NCBI GenBank assembly: GCA_023269675.1
Contig: JAHFSX010000030.1
Location: forward strand, 1-64,000
DNA length: 64,000 nucleotides
Source of the DNA: Verrucomicrobiota bacterium
GTDB taxonomy: Bacteria > Verrucomicrobiota > Kiritimatiellia > RFP12 > UBA1067
Direction: 5' to 3'
Shown here: positions 56,301 through 64,000 of the stretch, in pieces
Layout of the letters: each line of letters begins with the position of its first letter
How positions within the stretch are numbered: the stretch's first letter is position 1
Made by a program: the position numbers and the translations under genes
The notes under the pieces: generated by a model
Seen by the model: the letters and a program-made list of their open reading frames with translations, nothing else
Databases searched by the model: none
What the model was told of the DNA's origin: nothing

Positions 56301-56591
56301 CTCAAGGCGGGCGGCACAGGCCTCAACCTGACCGGCGCGGACATGGTCGTCCACATGGACCCCTGGTGGAACCCGGCGGTCGAAGACCAGGCCACCGACC
56401 GCGCCCACCGCATCGGACAGAAGCGCACGGTCTACAGCATCAAGCTCATCGCCGAGCACACGGTCGAGGAGAAGGTGCTGGCCATGCAGCAGCGGAAGCA
56501 GGCGGTCATCAACGCCACGATCGGCACCACGGACGAGGGCGTCATGCAGAAGCTCTCCTTCGACGACATCCGCGACCTCATCGGCCTGTGA
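53382..56591 (+). CDS. SWIM zinc-finger SNF2 family helicase
   Basis: A 1069-residue protein. A SWIM finger lies near the start: C70-P-C72 ... C82-P-H84. Residues of about 600 onward form the SNF2 motor: Walker A DEMGLGKT (K631), DEAQHIKN, LTGTPVENSVADLW, MLVFSQFVSML, SLKAGGTGLNLTGADMVV and ATDRAHRIGQKR. Such HepA-type proteins remodel DNA-protein or RNA polymerase complexes with ATP. The middle (about 100-600) is a poorly conserved helical region. It begins four bases after the transporter stop with GTGAG before the ATG, so it seems co-transcribed, though functions differ. A later in-frame ATG at 53409 is possible. Confidence 0.92.
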   Translation: MRPSNITRNMLVKWGGESVFSQAEQLVRRGAVLKAEMKGDLIEGVIARESGTELFTKLRVRENGTIDSLCPCFTNRNQGLVCPHVVALGIALMLRHADPLREQKYQEDQRRSRRLAETAETAYLQRGTFGTPARLGLTVPPSWTADFWKGRVSVSLLVLTDRATLLPEAVPADAQFCLSPEDDTLLSVLEDICEGPPPGRFEVTPADFLNILDVAGHTRLAVAGQPDLTVETIPMQTSLSIELDHETGELIIFPRTELPFAIPGEIPAYLVHNRHGRVCANGHVWPMKNVLPVPYHGIYQTEEIVPRERVINFLRRDLPSLKSITPVEMEETPDLFTAVPGTPVFHLALQGSKASLRASLKAAYGTHAFCAAAPDTQTEFALPDPEDILKYHTRNPAAEASAVALLKSCGFDEDRSATSAEATYTLVGTRETLNFLGSGVPALGRSGWKIAFSDRLESIVDTLPVVTPVVQIAEKSGGWFDVGFTFDLPGQAALPPAEIQRALNRGDAFLERNGQTLLIDRDAVESMRAIFNDCQSRESSAPGHFQMPALYAPFVQASLNALDGIDVEDPPDWREKAAARNRAGATRLKPVPLGALDNTLRPYQKEGVYWLRFLEEAGLNGLLADEMGLGKTLQTLTWLSLPRTDPQARGKPALIVCPTSLVENWNREAETFVPHLRRLVISGSDREELFTQIAASDLVITSYALLRRDLDAYRAFQFSVAVLDEAQHIKNRSTQNAVAAKQINAVGKVVLTGTPVENSVADLWSIMDFLMPQYLGDYELFRGRYELPIAAGDREGELAQAKLRRKLNPFLLRRLKKDVAKDLPDKIVKVSFCQLTLDQQRVYNDLLAESRRTIGDLVKAKGFDRARFEILAILMRLRQVCCHLDLLKEHHKPGAYEAPSSKMDSFFELLDEAIDGGHRMLVFSQFVSMLTILRTELESRGLPYCYLDGTTKNRLEQCERFNLHQDIPVFLISLKAGGTGLNLTGADMVVHMDPWWNPAVEDQATDRAHRIGQKRTVYSIKLIAEHTVEEKVLAMQQRKQAVINATIGTTDEGVMQKLSFDDIRDLIGL

Positions 56592-56593
56592 CC

Positions 56594-56670
56594 TCCCAAG
56601 GATGGGCGCGCCGCATCCCCGCACGTGCCGTGCGCAACCCTGCGCAGGGGCCGCCCTCAGCAGGGCGGCC
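56594..56670. repeat. Family B copy 3 with a GC-rich hairpin between converging genes
   Basis: CCAAGGATGGGCGCGCCGCA onward to TGCCGTGCGCAACCCTGCGC is a diverged family B repeat. A 9-bp stem GGCCGCCCT (56649-56657) / AGGGCGGCC (56662-56670) follows, with loop CAGC. It has no T run, but its place between two converging stops suits a bidirectional terminator. Confidence 0.5.
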
Positions 56671-56674
56671 GTCC

Positions 56675-57301
56675 TCACAACCCGACGCGCCGTTCGACGC
56701 CGTCCCGCGTGTACACCAGCGCCGGATCCGGCTTCAGAACCAAGCGCGCATGATCCGCCCGCGCCGCGCTCCCGTCCGGCGCGCGGACCACGCAGTCATG
56801 CAGCCTCAGTCCGTCTTGCCCCATGCCGCTTTCAGCCAGGCCCGCCGAGAAGATGCATTCGACGCGGTTGGAGACGCATCGGTTGACCGTCAGCCCGTTG
56901 ATGCGCAAACCGGAAAAACGCCCGGCGGAGAACCCCTGTGAACGCAGGAACGCTTCGGCGAAGACCTCCGCGCCCTTCCCTCCATCCCTTTCGGTTTCCT
57001 CCGGCACGACGGGACCGTTCACCACCAGACCGTCCACCACCAACACATTGAAAGCCCCGAAGGTGATCGCCCCTTTGCGCCGCTTCTCCACACGGCAACT
57101 TTTGAAGGCGAACCGGTCGAAGCCGAGATGTTGGGTGTCGCGATACCGCACACCCTCGGCGAGCAACCGGGCATAGCTCTTCGGTCTCACCCCCGCCGCC
57201 GGTGCCGGCACGCCGTCCGCCCACCGGAAACAGACCCCCACGGCGAGGCCGAGCAGGACCAATGACGCGATCCCCGCCAGCAGGAGCCCGACACGCTTCA
57301 T
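56675..57301 (-). CDS. Small membrane-anchored protein of unknown function
   Basis: A 208-residue protein I do not recognise. One hydrophobic segment at the start (RVGLLLAGIASLVLLGLAVG) acts as signal or anchor. The rest is beta-rich with phrases such as FGAFNVLVVDGLVVNGPVV and LRINGLTVNRCVSNRVECIF, which look like short beta-helix rungs. The ATG at 57301 overlaps the stop of the upstream secreted protein as ATGA, so the two are translated together and are likely to work together outside the cytoplasm. Confidence 0.65.
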   Translation of the reverse strand: MKRVGLLLAGIASLVLLGLAVGVCFRWADGVPAPAAGVRPKSYARLLAEGVRYRDTQHLGFDRFAFKSCRVEKRRKGAITFGAFNVLVVDGLVVNGPVVPEETERDGGKGAEVFAEAFLRSQGFSAGRFSGLRINGLTVNRCVSNRVECIFSAGLAESGMGQDGLRLHDCVVRAPDGSAARADHARLVLKPDPALVYTRDGVERRVGL

Positions 57302-60300
57302 GGCAGCTGCACTTTCACGCGGAAGAAACGGCTGGACGCATTCGTCGGCGTCCACGCCGAGCCCGTCAGCGCCGGTTTGCCTTCCACGGCATACACCCGC
57401 GCCGGACCGAGGTCAGGCGTCCAGCCGACCACGAGGCGGGGGCCTGCAGACGTGATCGTCGCCAGAAAGACCGATGCGGCGTTCGTCGGATCCGTGCCGG
57501 CGGCATACTCTTCCCAGGTGACGTGACCGTCACTGTCCTGATCGGCGAGCGCGGCGGCGGCGTAAGCGCCGCCTTGCACCAGACCGGCGAATCCGTCCAG
57601 CCACGCGTAGGGCACGGGCACGGGCGTAGCTGTGGCCGGGGAGGTCCCAGCGGTCCACGACAGACTGTCGAGCATTCCGGCATCCATCCCGTCGGCTGCG
57701 CAGTCGTTTTTCACATACGCCCATCGCACCGTATGCGAGCCAGCCGTCAGCTCGATCTGCCGCGGACTCCAGCCGGGTTCCCCCGAGAGGGAGCCCGTCT
57801 GCCTGACGCCATCCACATAGACGCTCAGGAAATTCCATTTATCTTTGGAAGAAACCGCCCACGAGAAAGTCAAGGTGCCGGGTCCGGCAAACGATGTCTC
57901 AACCCAGGTCGGACTTTCATTCGGCATCACTCCGCTTTGCGCGACGTTCGTGCACCCGGCGGCGTCCGGCATCATACGCCACAACGCGTAACCACCCGTG
58001 GTGAACGTCTGGCCGTCCATCGCGAAAGCGCTTTCCACCACCAAAGGTACAGCCCCCAGCAGTTCGTCCTGCCACGCGGCCTGCGTCATGTCCGGGAATA
58101 TCCCCTTGAATGTCGGATCGGGGAAGGTTCCGCTCACCAGTTCATCGGCATCGGTCAACCGCGGCAGAAAGGCGCGGGTCAGATACGGCGTTTCGAAGAA
58201 CGCGCCCAAGCAGACATTCACCTGACGGCCCTGAAGGTCGACCTGCTGCGCTGCCGCCATCGAGGCCCGCGCCTCCTGCAGCCTCTGCCGCAACTCGGAC
58301 TGCGCATTCGTATTCGCCGGATCGTATTCGACAAAGTGCATCAGACCGTCCGTGCGCTCCGCCGCCGCCGCGTCCGCCGCCAACGCCAGCGTCAGCGCCT
58401 CGTCGAGCGAGCTCCTCGCCGTGGCCAGCTTGCCTGGATTCCGCACGGAACTCAAACAGGCGGGATGATCCGCGAGGATCTGATTGAGCGGCACAGACCG
58501 CCGCTCATAGGAAGCGCCGTCGTGGCCGTACTCCTGAAAAGCCACCCAATCCCACAGATCGTAACCCTCCTCCATCCACCACGCCACGTCGGTTTCACGC
58601 AGGTAGAACGAGTCGGCCAAATTCTCGGAGGGAATCGTATAGGAGGCCTCCAACACCGCCCCCTCACAGGTGAACGTTGCACTCCCCATATCCAAATAGA
58701 GCCATCTGCCCGAAGACGACCAGACACAAAACCAGAAACTGCTAAGCCCGTCGAAGGTCACCCCGTCCTTCAGGCTCGCCAACACATGAATCTGGTTATT
58801 CGACCGCGCGATCTTGGCAAAGTCGATTCTGTCACGCATGCCGCTCAAAGCGACCGGCACATCCGACCACTCGGACGCGTCGCCGTCCTCCGTCACGGCC
58901 AACGTCGGGGCCGCCTCAGGGAGGGGATTCTGATAATTGACCCGGACGTTGTCCAAATGGAACGCCGCGCCCTGGTCCGCCGGAGGAATGTCCAGCGACA
59001 GCTCCAGCACGTTGCCGCGATAAATCAGAGTCGTGCTCCCGTCCAGATACGTTTGACCTTCCTCCAAATCGTAAAAAGACACCGACAACGTATTCGAGGG
59101 CGACCCGATCTCCGCCCCAAAGTAGGTGGCCTGCACACCCTCGGCCAGACGCGCCACCGCATGGATCCGGGTGGCCGACCGCGCGATCTTGGCATACTCC
59201 AACTGGCACCGTTCGCCGAACAACGCCGCAGGGACATTCGTCCACTCGGACTCGCCCCCGTCCAGCGTCACCTCCAGCGCGGGCGCTGCCGGCTCGGGCA
59301 GGAAGAGGTTGGTCTTGCCATAATCCATTGTCAGGTCATACGCCTGCGCCGTTTCCAGCAGGGCGCGCGCGGCGCCAAACGTGGCGCGGGCATAGAGCAC
59401 GTCGCCGATATCCAGATAGACCGGCTCATCGACCGGAAAATCGGCGGGCGCGATTTCGACGGTCCCCGGCCAGTTCGTCGGGATGACCGCCAGATCGGCC
59501 ATCACCGCATCCATCACAGGCAGTGCCTGGGCGGCAATCCGATCCACCGCCGTATTCGGCAAGGGCGACGCGGCCTCCGCAAACGTTCCCGTGAATGTCA
59601 TGAGTGACTCGTCAAGTGTGTACCCGAAGTCGGCCAGCAGGCCACGCAGTTCCTGATCTTCGGCCAACTTCATGATGGCGGTCACCGAACGGTAAATCCG
59701 CGCCTCGAAGTTCGTCCCTTCCGATTGGATGGCCGCCGTGAAATCATCGTGCGCCCCGAACAGGTAATCCGGCTTCCACGCCCCAGCCAAGAGCCCGTCA
59801 ACCCACACACCCAACTCGTCCCTGCCGGCATCCACCTTGTCAAACGGCTCCCGAACCAGAAACTGGGCAGGCGCGGACCAGTCGCTCCACATCCCGTACC
59901 ACGTCTGAGCCCGGACGCGCCAGTAATAAACCGTGTCATACTCCAAGGCCGCAGCGACCGGCACGCGGCTGCTGACCAGCGGGCGCAGATCGCCGCTGTA
60001 CGACCCGACACCGGTCCAATCGCGCGCATCGGAACAGTCCGGCGCCGTCGCGATCTGCCACCGCGCGTTGACAATGTCGCAGTCCAGAACGTCAACCGCG
60101 GCCGTCATCACGGGACGTAACGGCCAAACGAAAGCGAAATTCGCCGGACACACTGTCGTCGGTGCCGTCGTGTGATCCGTTTGCCCGTCTGCGAACAGCC
60201 TGAAGTACGGGGCCCCATCCCCCTCCTGGATGCCCCACACGTCATCAAAATCCCACCCCTCGAACGTGGCCTGCTGCCGCATCTGCGCCGAGTCCTTGGC

Positions 60301-61719
60301 CTCGCCGCCATCGGAGTCATTCTGGCCGCTGAGCGCCGTGTCCCAGTATGACCCCGTGACGGTCGCCCCATCCCAATCGGCGTTATAACCCACCAGGCCG
60401 CCGACTTGACCTTCGCCCTTCACGACCGATGCCGCGTAACTCTGATCGATCTCGCCCTGGTTATACCCCGCCAAACCGCCGATATCATCATCACCCGACA
60501 CCGCACCCGTCGCATAGCACTGCGAGGCCGCACTCCCATAGCGGTTATAACCGATCAGCCCGCCGACAGCAGCTCGCCCATCGACCTCGCCGGTCGCGTA
60601 ACACTGCGTCACCCGACCTGCCGCATAGCCGGCCAAGCCGCCCACATTTTCGTAACCGGCCACAGAGCCTCCGATCAGCCCCAGATTCTGAATGACGGCA
60701 CCATCACCCACATACCCGAAAAGCCCGACGCAGTCCTGTGTCGGCCGGTTGATCGTCAGCCCGCGGATCACATGCCCTTTGCCATCAATAACACCCGTAA
60801 AGAGAGACTCACTCATATCGCCGACCGTCCCGATCGGAAAGAAGCCCTCCAGCACGCTCTCGTCCGTCCACGCGTCGTTCCAGATAGCGGTCTCCGACGC
60901 GTCGATGTCGTCCATCAGCAGGTATGCGGCATCCGTGGTCCAGCCGTCCACGCCCGAACCGATCTTCTGCAAGTCCGCCAGCGTGCGGATTTCAAAGCCG
61001 ATACGGACCCGCGCGATCCGGCTGTAAGCCTCGCCCTGGGCATTAGCAACCAGCACGCCAACAAACACGTCAGCCGTCACCGTCGGCGTGGTATACATGC
61101 GGTTAGTGGCATCTGCGACCGGGCCCAGCGTATCCTCGCTGTTCCCCTGCCACCACTGATACACTAACGGCGTCTCTCCGGCGGCAGACACGTTCAGAGT
61201 TGCCTGCTCGCCGCTCAACAATACGACATCTTGCGGTTCCCGGATGATGACCGGCAGACCGATGACGACCTGATCCACAACGCAGTCTTTATACCACTCA
61301 TCCGTCGACCAAATGGCATCCGTCTGAGAGACCCACCTCAGCGTATGTGGGCCGGCGGGCAGAACAAATCTCTTCTGCTCCCAGCTCGTGTACCCGACAT
61401 CCACCTCTGCCCGTTCAACACCATCAATGTAAAAGCGGAACGACCCCGAAACATTGTAGGCCTGACTCATCCACCAAAAGCTCACCGTCGTCGGTCCGGG
61501 CACCGTGGTCTGCAGCCAGCTCTGTTCACCCTCGAGAGCATCTCCCCCCTGCGCCGCGTCCACCCCGTCATACGTGTTCACCGTCTGGCCAAACCACATT
61601 GCGTCGCCACCCGTGGTCCACGTCAGAGCTTCCTCATCCACCGCGACGGGGAGGTCGACTGCCCGACCTTGGCAGACGAGCAGTAAAGCGGGAAACAGGA
61701 AAGTTACGAAACGTTTCAT
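57298..61719 (-). CDS. Very large secreted multidomain protein with GLUG repeats
   Basis: A 1473-residue protein with signal MKRFVTFLFPALLLVCQGRA. After a jelly-roll-like region (TTVSFWWMSQAYNVSGSFRF, PAGPHTLRWV) comes an Ig-like unit (REPQDVVLLSGEQATLNVSA). GLUG repeats follow (GGLAGYAAGRVTQCYATGEV, GGLIGYNRYGSAASQCYATG and more, about 355-480). A fibronectin-like unit and a second jelly-roll pair come later. The end has a calcium-type DQDSDGHVTWEEYAAGTDPT and a final beta unit ending FFRVKVQLP, common in PVC secreted proteins. GLUG repeats occur in bacterial surface and adhesin proteins. The ATG at 61719 has AAAGG nine bases upstream. Ligand unknown. Confidence 0.82.
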   Translation of the reverse strand: MKRFVTFLFPALLLVCQGRAVDLPVAVDEEALTWTTGGDAMWFGQTVNTYDGVDAAQGGDALEGEQSWLQTTVPGPTTVSFWWMSQAYNVSGSFRFYIDGVERAEVDVGYTSWEQKRFVLPAGPHTLRWVSQTDAIWSTDEWYKDCVVDQVVIGLPVIIREPQDVVLLSGEQATLNVSAAGETPLVYQWWQGNSEDTLGPVADATNRMYTTPTVTADVFVGVLVANAQGEAYSRIARVRIGFEIRTLADLQKIGSGVDGWTTDAAYLLMDDIDASETAIWNDAWTDESVLEGFFPIGTVGDMSESLFTGVIDGKGHVIRGLTINRPTQDCVGLFGYVGDGAVIQNLGLIGGSVAGYENVGGLAGYAAGRVTQCYATGEVDGRAAVGGLIGYNRYGSAASQCYATGAVSGDDDIGGLAGYNQGEIDQSYAASVVKGEGQVGGLVGYNADWDGATVTGSYWDTALSGQNDSDGGEAKDSAQMRQQATFEGWDFDDVWGIQEGDGAPYFRLFADGQTDHTTAPTTVCPANFAFVWPLRPVMTAAVDVLDCDIVNARWQIATAPDCSDARDWTGVGSYSGDLRPLVSSRVPVAAALEYDTVYYWRVRAQTWYGMWSDWSAPAQFLVREPFDKVDAGRDELGVWVDGLLAGAWKPDYLFGAHDDFTAAIQSEGTNFEARIYRSVTAIMKLAEDQELRGLLADFGYTLDESLMTFTGTFAEAASPLPNTAVDRIAAQALPVMDAVMADLAVIPTNWPGTVEIAPADFPVDEPVYLDIGDVLYARATFGAARALLETAQAYDLTMDYGKTNLFLPEPAAPALEVTLDGGESEWTNVPAALFGERCQLEYAKIARSATRIHAVARLAEGVQATYFGAEIGSPSNTLSVSFYDLEEGQTYLDGSTTLIYRGNVLELSLDIPPADQGAAFHLDNVRVNYQNPLPEAAPTLAVTEDGDASEWSDVPVALSGMRDRIDFAKIARSNNQIHVLASLKDGVTFDGLSSFWFCVWSSSGRWLYLDMGSATFTCEGAVLEASYTIPSENLADSFYLRETDVAWWMEEGYDLWDWVAFQEYGHDGASYERRSVPLNQILADHPACLSSVRNPGKLATARSSLDEALTLALAADAAAAERTDGLMHFVEYDPANTNAQSELRQRLQEARASMAAAQQVDLQGRQVNVCLGAFFETPYLTRAFLPRLTDADELVSGTFPDPTFKGIFPDMTQAAWQDELLGAVPLVVESAFAMDGQTFTTGGYALWRMMPDAAGCTNVAQSGVMPNESPTWVETSFAGPGTLTFSWAVSSKDKWNFLSVYVDGVRQTGSLSGEPGWSPRQIELTAGSHTVRWAYVKNDCAADGMDAGMLDSLSWTAGTSPATATPVPVPYAWLDGFAGLVQGGAYAAAALADQDSDGHVTWEEYAAGTDPTNAASVFLATITSAGPRLVVGWTPDLGPARVYAVEGKPALTGSAWTPTNASSRFFRVKVQLP

Positions 61720-62038
61720 AGAAGATGCCTTTAGAAATGACTGCCGTTCTGTGCCCCAAGCACACCCATAACCCGACCTGCATCCCACATTCCAAACCTA
61801 ATACCTCAAAAGTATCTGGCGGAAGCATCAGCAAGTCAATCACATTTGAACATGTAACCATAAGCAAACAACTGACATATCATTAGCATTATTACCTATA
61901 CCTTGGCAAAACGCGGAACGGCGCTCGCGCCGTCACCAACCGATCTTCACCCGAATAACTTTGTGGCGGCACTATCGACGTTAACAGAGACCTATGCTAT
62001 ATTGGGCCGCATTCTCTTTCATGTTCGGAGTGTTCGTT
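61720..62038. other. Divergent intergenic region, no gene seen
   Basis: About 320 AT-richer bases between two genes that are transcribed apart. It must hold both promoters, but no -35/-10 pair stands out. No repeat family from this window is present. Confidence 0.4.
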
Positions 62039-64000
62039 ATGCGGAAGTTGATGACCGTTTTCTTTGTCGTTCTGACCACCGTCGCGGGAGCCAAGGTGCC
62101 GCTCAATCCCGCCAGCCCTTATGGCGTCTGCGCGCACCTCGCGCGGGGCGGCGAGTTCAAGACCCAGACCGCGGAACTCGGACTCATGACCCGGGCCGGC
62201 TTCGCCTGGGCGCGTTCGGACTTCGACTGGAGCGGCGTGCAGCCCGACGCCGACACCTGGCGTTTCGAACACCTCGACACGGTGCTCTCCAACGCCGAGG
62301 CCGCCGGCGTGCAGATGCTGCCGATCCTCGACTACAGCGTCGCCTTCGCCAATCCCGCCCACCAGCACCTCGACCTGTGGGAGAAGTACGTCCGCGCGAT
62401 GGCCGAACGCTACCACACCCGCCTGCCCGTCTGGGAGGTCTGGAACGAGCAGAACCTCGAAGGTTTCTGGAAGAACTCCAGCCCCGACGACTATCTGACG
62501 CTCCTGAAAAAAACCTACGAGACCGTCAAGTCCGTCGACCCGCAGCTCACCGTGGCCGTGGGCGGCTTCGCGGGCGTTCCCACCAATTTCATCGACCGCC
62601 TCTATCAGGCCGGCGGCGCGAAGTATTTCGACGTCATGAACGTCCACCCGTACGGCCACCCGTCCGAGCCCGAGTCCTACCTGGAGAATCAGCTTGAGGG
62701 GCTCAAGGCGACCATGGCGAAATACGGCGACGCGGCCAAACCCGTCTGGATCACCGAGATCGGCTGGCCCACCCAGAAGCAGCTCGCCGCCGCGCCGGGC
62801 CTGATCAAGGCCGGGCTCGCCGCCGCCAAGCCCGGCAAGAAGGGCGCGTGGCGCATCGCCGTGCTCGACGATCCCGCCTTCTCGTCCGACCACTCCGCGC
62901 CGTCCGACGCCATCCTCGCGGCCGAACTGCCCGCCGGCGCGCGCGTGCAGCGCCTCTCCGTCGATGCGCTCTACGCCACCCTGGACGCCTACGGCGTCGA
63001 CGCGGTCGTTCTGCCTTTCAACGAAAACTTTCCGGCGGACGGCTTCGACAAGCTGGTCGATTACGTACGCAGGGGCGGCATCCTGATCGAATGCGGCGGC
63101 ATGCCGATCTGGAACCCCATGACGCGCGGGGCAGACGCGGGAAAATGGGAGAAGTCCAAACAGTACGGCGAGCCGTTCCGCGACCGGCTCCGCATCGGCG
63201 TCGAGGCCTGGTGGTACAAGAAGGGCGTGATCCCCGAAGAGATGCAGGTCACGTTCACCGGCCCCGCGAAGGATGTCCCTCAGCCGAAAGGGGGGTTCAC
63301 CGCCGAACGCTTCCTGACCCCGCTCAAGTTCAAAGAGGGCGACCGCTTCATCCCGCTGCTCACCGGCGCGCACAACGGCTACACCGGCACCGCCGCCGCC
63401 GTCTACGCCTTCAACAGCGACCTCAAGGGCGCGGTCATCGTCTCAACCCTGTTCGAGAAGGGCCAGCGCGGCAGCAGCGAACTCAAGCAGGCCAAGATGG
63501 TCCCCCGCGCCAACCTCATCGCCCTGAGGCTCGGCGTGGAGCGCATCTTCTGGTACGAGTTCCAGGCACCCGAGGTCGACGACCTCGACCAGGAGAGCCA
63601 TTTCGGCATGGTCCACCGCGACCTCTCGCCCAAACCCGCCTACCTCGCCTACCGGACCCTCACCGCGATGCGGCCCGCCGGCTCGACGGTCCTCGACCGG
63701 CCGTGGAAATCCGCCGACGGCGCGCTCTATCACCCGCAGTGGAGCCTTCCGGACGGACGCGCCGCCGGCGCGGTGTGGGCCTATCGGCAACCCGGCCTCT
63801 ACAAGCTGACCTTCTCGTCCCGGGAGGTGACCTTCACCTCGCACACCGGCGCTGCGGTCGGCACCCAGTGGGACGGCAACACCTGCATCCTGCCGCTGAC
63901 CGACGCGCCCGTCTATTTCACCGGCGGCACGCTCGAAAGCGTCACCGACACCTTCGACCGGACCGAGGCCCTGCGCGCCATGGTCCCCAACGTGTTCGCG
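62039..64000 (+). CDS. Secreted glycoside hydrolase with inserted domain (3' end cut)
   Basis: The frame is open from ATG 62039 to the window end (654 codons), so the stop is outside. A signal peptide starts MRKLMTVFFVVLTTVAGA. The barrel begins with SPYGVCAHLARG and has WEVWNEQN with the likely acid/base E137, HPYGHPSEPE, and WITEIGWPT with the likely nucleophile E240. This resembles clan GH-A (GH39/GH5/GH30-like). Residues of about 270-480 are an insertion with an IAVLDDP...ADAVVLP-type alpha/beta fold resembling a GATase1-like domain. The barrel then resumes at RIFWYEFQAPE. The C-terminus is beta-rich. Substrate unknown. Confidence 0.82.
   Translation, partial: MRKLMTVFFVVLTTVAGAKVPLNPASPYGVCAHLARGGEFKTQTAELGLMTRAGFAWARSDFDWSGVQPDADTWRFEHLDTVLSNAEAAGVQMLPILDYSVAFANPAHQHLDLWEKYVRAMAERYHTRLPVWEVWNEQNLEGFWKNSSPDDYLTLLKKTYETVKSVDPQLTVAVGGFAGVPTNFIDRLYQAGGAKYFDVMNVHPYGHPSEPESYLENQLEGLKATMAKYGDAAKPVWITEIGWPTQKQLAAAPGLIKAGLAAAKPGKKGAWRIAVLDDPAFSSDHSAPSDAILAAELPAGARVQRLSVDALYATLDAYGVDAVVLPFNENFPADGFDKLVDYVRRGGILIECGGMPIWNPMTRGADAGKWEKSKQYGEPFRDRLRIGVEAWWYKKGVIPEEMQVTFTGPAKDVPQPKGGFTAERFLTPLKFKEGDRFIPLLTGAHNGYTGTAAAVYAFNSDLKGAVIVSTLFEKGQRGSSELKQAKMVPRANLIALRLGVERIFWYEFQAPEVDDLDQESHFGMVHRDLSPKPAYLAYRTLTAMRPAGSTVLDRPWKSADGALYHPQWSLPDGRAAGAVWAYRQPGLYKLTFSSREVTFTSHTGAAVGTQWDGNTCILPLTDAPVYFTGGTLESVTDTFDRTEALRAMVPNVFA

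Noticed and set aside
53382..56591. SNF2 helicase as part of an anti-phage system
   Set aside because: Its neighbours are a transporter and an EIIA-CBS protein; no nuclease, phospholipase D or methylase gene is near.
53256..56678. Very long open frame on the minus strand opposite the SNF2 gene
   Set aside because: It is a mirror of high-GC coding on the plus strand; the protein is low-complexity and has no motifs, while the plus frame has all helicase motifs. The same holds for long opposite frames at 4439-6910, 25464-27206 and 44117-46552.

Overview
The window is high-GC bacterial DNA. It most resembles a PVC-superphylum bacterium, probably Kiritimatiellota/Verrucomicrobiota. This placement is inferred from gene content, not from a marker gene. 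The supporting content is a secreted protein with autotransporter-type beta-strand repeats, Tat-exported Gfo/Idh/MocA oxidoreductases, DUF1080, DUF4838, GH20- and GH89-like enzymes, a GLUG-repeat secreted protein, an HzsA-related dihaem protein and a carboxynorspermidine dehydrogenase. Many gaps between genes hold dispersed inverted repeats.

Layout. 1-7841 (+): end of a beta-strand-repeat surface protein, then a sugar-oxidation set (Tat-exported oxidoreductase, DUF1080, large beta-helix protein, AraC regulator). 8006-23248 (-): nine tightly packed genes that look like one operon. They encode a DUF4838 protein, a MurQ-like SIS protein with an export-type N-terminus, a GH89-like protein, two GH20-like hexosaminidases, a NagX/HGSNAT-like membrane acetyltransferase and three QueG-like iron-sulfur proteins, one of them a three-unit fusion. 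This is the best candidate for an undescribed system: a GlcNAc-glycan degradation locus tied to Fe-S proteins of unknown role. 23346-25283 (-): UvrD/Rep-type helicase. 25461-27386 (+): arginine decarboxylase with a strong terminator. 27686-28909 (-): FadL-type porin. 28910-31211: hairpin-rich, decayed-looking DNA with a possible oxidase remnant and a serine hydrolase. 31212-36167: carboxynorspermidine dehydrogenase, HisC-type aminotransferase, tRNA-Glu and a cobalamin-type radical SAM protein. 36595-41757: HzsA-related protein, DjlA-like J-protein and an unknown membrane protein. 42087-48710: complete TetR-regulated RND efflux operon. 48893-49150: frameshifted DUF2442 gene. 49397-50740 (-): second Tat-exported oxidoreductase. 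50927-56591: EIIA-CBS protein, NhaD/ArsB-like transporter and SWIM-SNF2 helicase, nearly abutting. 56675-61719 (-): GLUG-repeat secreted protein overlapping a small membrane-anchored protein. 62039 to the end: secreted glycoside hydrolase with an inserted domain, cut by the window edge.

Together the genes suggest a Gram-negative saccharolytic heterotroph that exports much of its glycan-processing machinery. Polyamine genes (arginine decarboxylase, carboxynorspermidine dehydrogenase) are present without the partner decarboxylase in view. At least seven types of intergenic repeat occur. One copy lies inside the MurQ-like reading frame and one AACGTT-type repeat lies in frame inside the radical SAM gene, so these repeats also alter proteins. 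All assignments come from reading motifs by eye; no database search was run.
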